Source of the DNA: Umbribacter vaginalis
GTDB taxonomy: Bacteria > Actinomycetota > Coriobacteriia > Coriobacteriales > Eggerthellaceae
NCBI GenBank assembly: GCA_001552935.1
Contig: KQ959677.1
Coordinates: forward strand, 169,863-233,862
DNA length: 64,000 nt
Direction of reading: 5' to 3'
The notes beneath the pieces are model-generated. The model was not told the DNA's origin, ran no database searches, and was given only the letters and a program-made list of their open reading frames with translations. Numbering within the stretch: the stretch's first letter is position 1; the number at the start of each line of letters is the position of its first letter. Shown piece by piece: positions 57,707 through 64,000 of the stretch. A program made the translations under genes and the position numbers.

Positions 57707-60100
57707 ATGAAGCAAAGCCACACAAAAAGCATTACAGCACGCGTGCGTATTGCGCAATTTGTACTAGCGCTTTTCATCGCATGGGGTATTCAGCTTCATT
57801 TAAATGTTATCAATCCAACGCTTACCAGCCTTAAAGTAGGAGCCTCACAAGGCTTTATCTACCAATTGGTACTGTTGCAAGAATCGCAAACGCTTCCTTT
57901 GTATTTTTTGGCAGCGCTACTTTGTGGAATGTTTTGGCTTGTTCTACAGTGGGCTTCTCTTCCCCAAAAGAACAAGCGCCATTTCATTACCTATGTGCTT
58001 GCGCTCCTGTTAGCGCTTATATTTGTAGCAGGTCTTATGTTCAGCGAACCCGCAACGCGTATGCTTATTGCACCTGGACCTGCAGCATCGGTACCTATCA
58101 GCGTCAATGATGTTGGAAAACTACGTATCGCGGTATCGTTGTGTGCGTGGTTTTTATTCTGGTGTATCGCACTACCCGTGTGTGAACAATTTCTTAAGCG
58201 TGCAGCACAGCGCTGCTTTACACAAGCGTCAAGCCAGATAGATGGTGCGTCATCAGCTTTGCATGAAAAAAAAACGCCAAAAACATTTACGGAGCAGATA
58301 CATGCAACGCATACGAACACATTTCCAGCGAATGTGCCGATAGAGAACTTAAACACACCCTGTGTCGCGCAGGAAAGCACCCCAAACACTCTGCAGCCGA
58401 ACACGCTAAACACTGACGCGCATACCAACGAAGCATATAAACAGCTGCGCGGCGCACAAGGCGCAAACGCAAAGGGCAACTTCACACGCTCGCTCAAGCA
58501 GCGCCTTTGCTGCTTGGAACATAAACACCCGTTCTTGACCTGCTTTTGCATACTCGTGCTGCTATGGCTTCCCTATCTTATAGTGTGCGCACCTGCAACA
58601 AGCGATCCCAACGACACGCTTAATCAATTTATCCAAGCTCAAGGGCGCATTGATCCAACACTTGAGCTTACAACACAACTCGACCCTGCGGTAACGCTCT
58701 CAAATGCGCATCCTGTTATGCACACCCTTTTTCTTAATGCCTTTTTAACGCTGGGAGCGTATCTTGGTTCACAAAACTACGGCTTATTGCTTATTGCGCT
58801 TGTACAACTTGGCGTGTGGGCAGCAAGTATTTCCTATGTAATGCTTCTTGCAAAACGCTTGCAGTTTCGTTTTGCTATTCGCGCAGTTCTGGTGGCATTC
58901 TTTGGACTTATGCCGCTATTCCCTTTATGGATAGTAAATGTTACGAAAGATTCGCTGTTCAGTGCCACTACCCTTCTATTTTGTGCACTGTTAACGCGCG
59001 TTGTACTAAGCACGTTCGGTGTGCACAACAACATGCGCACCCAAGGTAGTGAACACGTTTGCACGCATGCACCGATGTCAAAGTCACGATCAGAAGCAAC
59101 AGACACGAATGTCGGGTCAGCAGAAACACGTGACACTGCACTAAAAACGCACGTTTCATACTTCTTCGAGGCGCCAAAAATACGTGTGCTAATAGGCTTG
59201 TTTGCATGTGCACTTGTTATGTCACTCTTGCGCAACAACGGTATTTTTGCCGTAGCGTTTGCGTTTATTGCAACGCTTATCTGCGCGCGGAAAACACCTA
59301 TCTTTAAAGGTCTGCTCGTAAGTTTGGGTGTGTGTATGCTGTGCTATGGTGCGTTTATCAGTGTTGTTTTGCCTGCTGCACATATAAGCCCAGGATCGCC
59401 ACGTGAAACCATGTCACTTATATTTGAGCAGGTTGGGCGTGTTGCTGTATGCTATCCAAGCGATATAAGTGAAAACGACAAACGCATACTGCGCGCTATA
59501 TTCGATTTCGATAAGCTTGAACAAACGTATCAAGGTGAACAAGCTGATGACATGAAATGGACGTACAACAAGTACGCAAGCGCGCATGAACGAGCTGAGT
59601 TTTTTAATCTGTGGGTTCGCTGGGGCTTACAACACCCCCTTACCTATGCGTTAGCACAAGCGCAGCTTAGCTATGCGTATTTTTATCCTGGTGTAGATCG
59701 TTCATGGGTATGGCCATCACTGGCAGAATTTGGAACACGGTATGGCCTGCGACCGTATACTATTCTTGACTACTACCATGAACAGGGGCTACGTGTATCC
59801 CAGCCCGCGTTTTTCGCACCTGCGCGCCAAGCCTTAGTTGCACTTTACAACTGCGGCAAAACAAGCCCACTAGCGCTTTTATGCAACATGGGTTTTGCGA
59901 GCATTGTAACACTCATCCTTGCAAGCATGGTTCTTATCAATAAAAAGCAGCGTGCTCTTATCTGCTTTATGCCAAGTATGACGCTTTTGCTTGTATTTCT
60001 TATGACGCCAATAAATGGGTCTATTCGCTATGCTCTTGGTGTTGTTGTGTGTTATCCCCTGCTGATGCTGCTCACATTAGCACTGGTGCGTGACGAGTAA
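57707..60100 (+). CDS. Large multi-spanning membrane protein, DUF6020-like paralogue
   Basis: 797-residue polytopic protein related to the 48081-49955 product: SDPNDTLNQF, the NAHPVMHT motif, GSQNYGL, LMPLFPLWIVNVTKDSLF and a shared C-terminal layout with VDRSWVWPSL. About 12 helices. Two hydrophilic insertions are Thr/Asn/Ala-rich: about 100 residues (58,200-58,500) and about 35 (59,040-59,150). Probable extracytoplasmic glycosyltransferase using lipid-P-sugars, by context. It directly follows the DPM1-DUF2304-GtrA trio. Confidence 0.75.
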   Translation: MKQSHTKSITARVRIAQFVLALFIAWGIQLHLNVINPTLTSLKVGASQGFIYQLVLLQESQTLPLYFLAALLCGMFWLVLQWASLPQKNKRHFITYVLALLLALIFVAGLMFSEPATRMLIAPGPAASVPISVNDVGKLRIAVSLCAWFLFWCIALPVCEQFLKRAAQRCFTQASSQIDGASSALHEKKTPKTFTEQIHATHTNTFPANVPIENLNTPCVAQESTPNTLQPNTLNTDAHTNEAYKQLRGAQGANAKGNFTRSLKQRLCCLEHKHPFLTCFCILVLLWLPYLIVCAPATSDPNDTLNQFIQAQGRIDPTLELTTQLDPAVTLSNAHPVMHTLFLNAFLTLGAYLGSQNYGLLLIALVQLGVWAASISYVMLLAKRLQFRFAIRAVLVAFFGLMPLFPLWIVNVTKDSLFSATTLLFCALLTRVVLSTFGVHNNMRTQGSEHVCTHAPMSKSRSEATDTNVGSAETRDTALKTHVSYFFEAPKIRVLIGLFACALVMSLLRNNGIFAVAFAFIATLICARKTPIFKGLLVSLGVCMLCYGAFISVVLPAAHISPGSPRETMSLIFEQVGRVAVCYPSDISENDKRILRAIFDFDKLEQTYQGEQADDMKWTYNKYASAHERAEFFNLWVRWGLQHPLTYALAQAQLSYAYFYPGVDRSWVWPSLAEFGTRYGLRPYTILDYYHEQGLRVSQPAFFAPARQALVALYNCGKTSPLALLCNMGFASIVTLILASMVLINKKQRALICFMPSMTLLLVFLMTPINGSIRYALGVVVCYPLLMLLTLALVRDE

Positions 60101-60114
60101 TTTAGATCATTTAT

Positions 60115-60144
60115 TCATCATCGCATACAAAACGGACGTATAAT
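60115..60144 (+). promoter_or_regulatory. Candidate promoter of the flavoprotein gene
   Basis: TCATCA (60115-60120), an 18-base spacer and a perfect TATAAT (60139-60144), about 35 bp upstream of the start codon. Confidence 0.5.
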
Positions 60145-60179
60145 ATATACAACAACAGCAATGCTGAAGGGAGAGCATT

Positions 60180-61097
60180 ATGAGCAACGAACAAAATTTT
60201 GATGTTATTGTTATTGGAGCAGGTCCAGCAGGTGTGAGTGCTGCTGTATATGCCGCATCACGTGGTTTGCGCGTAGCCGTTATTGAAAAGAAGCGCGTTG
60301 GCGGTATGATCGCAAACGTTTCAACTGTTACCCACTACGCCAGTGTTGAAGCTGACGAAACAGGAAAAGAATTCGCTCGCCGCCTATCCGAGCAGCTTAA
60401 CTCAACGCATCCAACGTTTATTACCAGCGCTGTATGTACAGCAGAACTTGCAGGTTCTACCAAACATATTCATTGTGAAAATGGCGAAACATATAGTGCG
60501 CCGCGCATCATTATTGCAGCAGGTATGCAAAAGCGCGCGCTTGATATTCCTGGCAGCGAGCTTATTGGCGCACAGCTCTTTGAAGCAGCTCCTACGCTTA
60601 CCGGCAAACATGTCTACATTGTAGGCGGAGCTGACGGTGCTATTAAAGAAGCTTTATTTGCAGCGCGTTTTGCTAAGCACGTAAGTATCGTGTGTATTGA
60701 AGAAGAGCTTGCTTGCATCGCACAATTCAAAAAACCTGCGCTTGAAGCAGATAACATCGATGTGATTCCTGCATCAAGCATTGTTGCGCTTCACGGATCG
60801 AACGGCTCAATTAGCAGCGTTGATATTCAATCGTTGCATGATAACAAGATCACCACACATGAAGAAAGCAATGCAGCAGTATTTGTTTTTGCAGGTGCCA
60901 CGCCTAATACCGCGCTCTTTAACGATCAACTTACGCTGCAAAACAACTTTATTGTTGTAAACGACAATATGGAAACGAACGTGAAAGGTGTGTGGGCGGC
61001 AGGCGATATTCGCGTAAAAGATGTGCGCCAAGTAGCAACCGCAGTAGCAGATGGTGCTATAGCAGGGATTAAAGCTGCAGCATACAGCGTTGCATAG
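60180..61097 (+). CDS. Thioredoxin-reductase-like FAD oxidoreductase lacking the CxxC
   Basis: Two-dinucleotide-fold flavoprotein of 305 residues. The FAD site is VIVIGAGPAGVSAAVYAASRG and, near the C-terminus, VKGVWAAGDIRVKDVRQVATAVADG; the NAD(P) site is HVYIVGGADGAIKEA. In thioredoxin reductases a CxxC precedes the second GG motif; here that place reads LIGAQLFEAAPTLTGK with no cysteine. So it is unlikely to reduce thioredoxin directly and may act like ferredoxin/flavodoxin reductases or another partner-dependent enzyme. AAGGGAG precedes the ATG. It is monocistronic, ended by a strong terminator. Confidence 0.85.
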   Translation: MSNEQNFDVIVIGAGPAGVSAAVYAASRGLRVAVIEKKRVGGMIANVSTVTHYASVEADETGKEFARRLSEQLNSTHPTFITSAVCTAELAGSTKHIHCENGETYSAPRIIIAAGMQKRALDIPGSELIGAQLFEAAPTLTGKHVYIVGGADGAIKEALFAARFAKHVSIVCIEEELACIAQFKKPALEADNIDVIPASSIVALHGSNGSISSVDIQSLHDNKITTHEESNAAVFVFAGATPNTALFNDQLTLQNNFIVVNDNMETNVKGVWAAGDIRVKDVRQVATAVADGAIAGIKAAAYSVA

Positions 61098-61148
61098 CAT
61101 GCTAAAGAGCACATAATCAACGTGCACACCTGTGCTCCATTGTAGCTT

Positions 61149-61183
61149 ACCGAGATATGTTTCGTGCATATCTCGGTTTTTTT
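61149..61183 (+). terminator. Intrinsic terminator
   Basis: Perfect 11-bp stem ACCGAGATATG / CATATCTCGGT with a seven-base loop and a T7 tail, about 50 bp past the flavoprotein stop. Confidence 0.95.
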
Positions 61184-61233
61184 GCTTAATTCGCATATTT
61201 TTACGTTCCAGAAACCACAGCACTGAACAAAAA

Positions 61234-61262
61234 TCTACAATAATGCTATCGAATGATATAAG
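61234..61262 (+). promoter_or_regulatory. Candidate promoter of glnA
   Basis: TCTACA (61234-61239), a 17-base spacer and TATAAG (61257-61262), about 38 bp upstream of the chosen glnA start. No GlnR- or NtcA-type site was recognised. Confidence 0.4.
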
Positions 61263-61299
61263 GTCTTTTTACGTTGCGCTCAAGGAAAGGAATCGACAG

Positions 61300-63384
61300 A
61301 TGTCTGAACATCTTCATCCATTTGGCTCATTGGTATTTGACAAACGTACGATGCGTGAGTGGCTCCCCTCAACAACCTACAAGCAGCTTATGAAAACCAT
61401 CGATAATGGTGAACCGCTGAATTTGGAAGTTGCGCAAGTTGTTGCTCATGCCATGAAAGAGTGGGCAATTCAGAAGGGCGCGACGCATTTTACGCATTGG
61501 TTTCAGCCGCTCAGTGGTGTTACGTCAGAAAAACATGACGCATTTTTGTGGCCGCAGGCAGAAGGTGGAGCACTAACACGCTTTTCAGGCTCGGAGCTTA
61601 TCCAGGGAGAACCCGATGCGTCAAGCTTTCCATCAGGCGGTTTACGCGCAACCTTTGAAGCGCGTGGCTATACAGCGTGGGATCCTACCAGCTATGCATT
61701 CATCAAAGACGAAGTATTATGCATCCCTACAGCATTTTGCAGCTATAACGGCGAAGCACTCGATAAGAAAACGCCGCTGTTGCGCTCGATGCATGCACTT
61801 GAAAAACAAGCAAAACGCGTGTTGGCGCTCTTTGGTGAAACGCCACAGCGGATTTTGTGCACTGTTGGCGCTGAGCAGGAGTTTTTCCTAATTTCTGAAA
61901 AAGATTATGCATCGCGTGAAGACTTAGTGCTGTGCGGTCGAACCTTGTTTGGTGCGCCAGCGTGTAAAGGCCAAGAACTGGAAGAGCACTATTTTGGCGC
62001 CATTCGCCCTACCGTCAATGCGTTTATGAAGGAACTTGACGATGAGCTGTGGGCGCTTGGCATTGCTGCGCACACGAAGCATAATGAAGTTGCACCAGCT
62101 CAACACGAACTTGCGCCCGTTTACACCAACGCAAACCGCGCTATCGATGAAAACTTACTGACAATGGAAAAAATGCGTCTGTTGGCTTCGCATCACGGAC
62201 TTGCGTGCTTGCTTCACGAAAAGCCTTTTGAAGGCATCAACGGATCGGGCAAGCACAACAATTGGTCGATGAGCGCCGATGGCACAAACTTGCTTGATCC
62301 AGGCGAAAATCCACGCGCCAACTTGCGCTTCCTTGTTATTTTGTGCGCGATTGTTGAAGCAGTTGACACCTATCAAGAGTTGCTGCGCATGTCTATCGCA
62401 TCGGCAGGAAACGATCATCGTTTGGGCGCACATGAAGCACCGCCAGCGATTGTATCTATCTTCTTAGGAAGCGAATTAGGCGGTATTGTTGATGCACTCA
62501 TTCATGGCAAGGAATTCAAAACTGCAGGTCAGATTGCAATGGACTTGGGTGTTGAAGTGTTGCCTCGCTTCATGAAAGACAACACCGACCGCAACCGAAC
62601 GAGCCCCTTTGCTTTTACCGGCAACAAGTTTGAATTTAGAATGCCAGGCTCAAGCACTAACTTATCGGATGCTACGATGGTGCTCAATACCGCAGTTGCA
62701 AAAAGCTTGAAAACCTTTGCCGACGCTCTTGAAGGTGTTGCACCTGATCAATTTGAACAAGCTGCCATTTCATATATTAAGTCGTCATTTACAACGCACG
62801 CGAATATTATCTTTAACGGCAATGGATACGCAGCTCAATGGGAAAAAGAGGCACAGGCGCGCGGGCTTTCGAACAAGAAAACGGCGGCGGATGCCTTTAG
62901 TGCGTATGTCAGCGATGAAGCGCTGAAGCTGTTTGAAGAAATGGAAGTTTTGCATGAGACAGAAGTGCGTTCGCGCTATGAAGTGAAGCTTGAGAAATAC
63001 AACAAACTGTTAAGTATTGAGTGCTCAGTAATGGAGCGCATGGCACAGCGTACGTATATTCCTGCCGTGGATCGCTACTTAGGCGATGTAGCACGACGCA
63101 TCAAAAACATGGCAAGGATTTCACTAAAATGCAACACCGATCTAGCGCTTGCTAAACGCTTAGCGAAGGGCATTGATGCGGCAGCGGCGGCGTTGCACGA
63201 TCTGCAAGAAAAACATGAACACGCACAAAGTATAGAGGATCAGCAAGAACGCGCACTGTACTACGCGTATGACGTACAAGCGGCTATGCACGCGCTACGC
63301 AGTGCAATCGATTCGCTTGAAGTAATTACCAGCAGAGATTACTGGCCCTGCCCGTCATACAATAACTTGCTGTTCTACGTGTAA
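61300..63384 (+). CDS. glnA: Glutamine synthetase type III
   Basis: ATP-dependent amidation of glutamate to glutamine; type III enzymes are large dodecamers. [18 protein letters not shown] opens it; the GSIII-specific [24 protein letters not shown] and [11 protein letters not shown] catalytic motifs, and [19 protein letters not shown] follow. From ATG 61300, with AAAGG nine bases upstream, it has 694 residues, the usual ~700. The frame is open back to 61132, but that part overlaps the preceding terminator and is not conserved; ATG 61243 is a weaker alternative. No GlnB or GlnR gene is adjacent. Confidence 0.95.
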   Translation: MSEHLHPFGSLVFDKRTMREWLPSTTYKQLMKTIDNGEPLNLEVAQVVAHAMKEWAIQKGATHFTHWFQPLSGVTSEKHDAFLWPQAEGGALTRFSGSELIQGEPDASSFPSGGLRATFEARGYTAWDPTSYAFIKDEVLCIPTAFCSYNGEALDKKTPLLRSMHALEKQAKRVLALFGETPQRILCTVGAEQEFFLISEKDYASREDLVLCGRTLFGAPACKGQELEEHYFGAIRPTVNAFMKELDDELWALGIAAHTKHNEVAPAQHELAPVYTNANRAIDENLLTMEKMRLLASHHGLACLLHEKPFEGINGSGKHNNWSMSADGTNLLDPGENPRANLRFLVILCAIVEAVDTYQELLRMSIASAGNDHRLGAHEAPPAIVSIFLGSELGGIVDALIHGKEFKTAGQIAMDLGVEVLPRFMKDNTDRNRTSPFAFTGNKFEFRMPGSSTNLSDATMVLNTAVAKSLKTFADALEGVAPDQFEQAAISYIKSSFTTHANIIFNGNGYAAQWEKEAQARGLSNKKTAADAFSAYVSDEALKLFEEMEVLHETEVRSRYEVKLEKYNKLLSIECSVMERMAQRTYIPAVDRYLGDVARRIKNMARISLKCNTDLALAKRLAKGIDAAAAALHDLQEKHEHAQSIEDQQERALYYAYDVQAAMHALRSAIDSLEVITSRDYWPCPSYNNLLFYV

Positions 63385-63425
63385 TTGCGTGCACACTGTG
63401 TGCTTTCCATGGCTTAGTATGCAGC

Positions 63426-63537
63426 AGCTTGAGTGCGGTAGCTTGTGTTTAATAGCTTGAGCTCGACGGATTAAGCACGGCAGCTTTAATTCGCCGGGTT
63501 GAGTCTGGGAATGCAAACGTGCCAGATTGAGGAAGCC
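63426..63537. repeat. Degenerate tandem array with 14-bp period
   Basis: Eight consecutive 14-base units can be aligned without gaps, beginning at 63426, 63440, 63454, 63468, 63482, 63496, 63510 and 63524. Examples are AGCTTGAGTGCGGT, AGCTTGAGCTCGAC, GGATTAAGCACGGC and AGATTGAGGAAGCC. Positions 2, 4, 5, 7 and 12 are each conserved in about seven of eight units; the seventh unit is the poorest. It lies in the 288-bp gap between glnA and the last gene. Confidence 0.6.
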
Positions 63538-63597
63538 ATCAGGTGCAAATGCGGCACGCATCTGCAAATACCGTTCATTGTGTTCATGCTGAAAACA

Positions 63598-63630
63598 CCA
63601 TGCGCTTGAAATCGTATTTCAAGCGCATGG
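63598..63630 (-). terminator. Long perfect hairpin, probable terminator of the last gene
   Basis: 15-bp perfect stem CCATGCGCTTGAAAT / ATTTCAAGCGCATGG with loop CGT. On the minus strand TGTTTTC follows, so it can end the gene whose stop is 42 bp away. The tail on the plus strand (TTGTATAATG) is poor for ending glnA. Confidence 0.65.
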
Positions 63631-63672
63631 TTGTATAATGCAGAGCAGTGTAACAGTTATATGCTGTTTTAT

Positions 63673-64000
63673 CTATGATTCAATTTGAGATTTGTACTGG
63701 CGATATTCGCGCAAAAATGCGTCTTTATCAAAATCATGGAGTGCCATAGCATCATCAAACGTAACACATTCAGTGATTGGGTTAGAAAGCGAGAACGGCA
63801 GGCCTTTTGACACCAGGAACTTGCCTAAGCTAGGCTCGGCGCTTACAATCTCGTGCATGGATTTTTGCTCGTTGATAAGGCGCATGAGTGCGTCAATGCT
63901 TGCCGCAGCGGGTGCTTCGGCACGTGTGTTGTCGGAAGCGTCATCAGAAACACTAACACCTTCATGAGTGGAAGCCGCATCAGAAGCCACATTAGAAACA
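63673..64000 (-). CDS. Unidentified protein, C-terminal part (weakly DUF1858-like)
   Basis: Open frame entering from the right edge. A Ser/Asp/Ala-rich stretch is followed by a compact ~65-residue C-terminal domain: EIVSAEPSLGKFLVSKGLPF, NPITECVTFDDAMALHDFD and FLREYRQYKSQIES. The first segment is reminiscent of DUF1858 (metal/sulfur-cluster-associated small domains), but the paired cysteines of that family are not seen, so the assignment is weak. A GTG at 63990 could be a start, yet the frame remains open to the edge and no ribosome binding site is visible, so I treat it as partial. Confidence 0.6.
   Translation of the reverse strand, partial: VSNVASDAASTHEGVSVSDDASDNTRAEAPAAASIDALMRLINEQKSMHEIVSAEPSLGKFLVSKGLPFSLSNPITECVTFDDAMALHDFDKDAFLREYRQYKSQIES

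Overview
The window reads as a chromosomal segment of a Gram-positive bacterium of the Actinomycetota, most likely class Coriobacteriia (moderate confidence, from gene content only). Pointers are hrcA with a CIRCE operator, zinc-type S14, type III glutamine synthetase, a CBS-domain inorganic pyrophosphatase, scpA, PdxS/PdxT and a large set of wall-polymer glycosyltransferases. GC looks like the mid-40s percent by eye. Gene density is high, GTG and TTG starts are common, and there are no insertion sequences, prophage genes or CRISPR arrays.

Region 1 (1-8.6 kb): a minus-strand housekeeping block, lepA-dus-hemW, then CIRCE-hrcA-dnaJ-mtaB (tRNA modification, heme chaperone, heat shock), with rpsT divergent from lepA. 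Region 2 (8.7-23.7 kb): a copper ATPase with a CopZ-like domain fused to its C-terminus, a lone glycosyltransferase, convergent pta and ackA, a HIT hydrolase, xseA/xseB with a zinc protease, RNase D, a lipid kinase, terC, tRNA-Val(GAC), scpA and an M50 protease.

Region 3 (23.7-39.5 kb): the str-S10-spc ribosomal superoperon on the minus strand (rpsL, rpsG, fusA, rpsJ, rplC, rplD, rplW / rplB to rpmD / rplO, secY). It departs from the classical order in several ways. There is no tuf between fusA and rpsJ. A second diacylglycerol-kinase-family gene sits between rplW and rplB, after a terminator-like hairpin. rplB has its own promoter candidate and a leader of about 460 nt. rplO-secY is separated from rpmD by a terminator, a new promoter and a structured leader. 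No adk or map follows secY.

Region 4 (39.8-47.9 kb): CBS-type Mn pyrophosphatase, PcrA/UvrD helicase, PiT phosphate transporter, the PLP synthase pair pdxS-pdxT, and a lipoprotein esterase. Region 5 (48-60.1 kb): a cell-surface glycosylation locus with two large related multi-spanning proteins (DUF6020-like, probable GT-C type), a membrane acyltransferase, three GT2 transferases, and a trio of polyprenyl-phosphate glycosyltransferase, DUF2304 protein and GtrA flippase. The likely logic is cytoplasmic assembly by the GT2 enzymes, export of lipid-P-sugar by the trio, and outer-face decoration by the membrane transferases. Region 6 (60.1-64 kb): a thioredoxin-reductase-like flavoprotein lacking the redox CxxC, type III glutamine synthetase, a degenerate 14-bp-period repeat array, and the end of an unidentified protein.

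The observations most worth follow-up are the CopA-CopZ nested start, the remodelled S10/spc operons with two long candidate RNA leaders, the glycosylation locus and the 14-bp repeat array.
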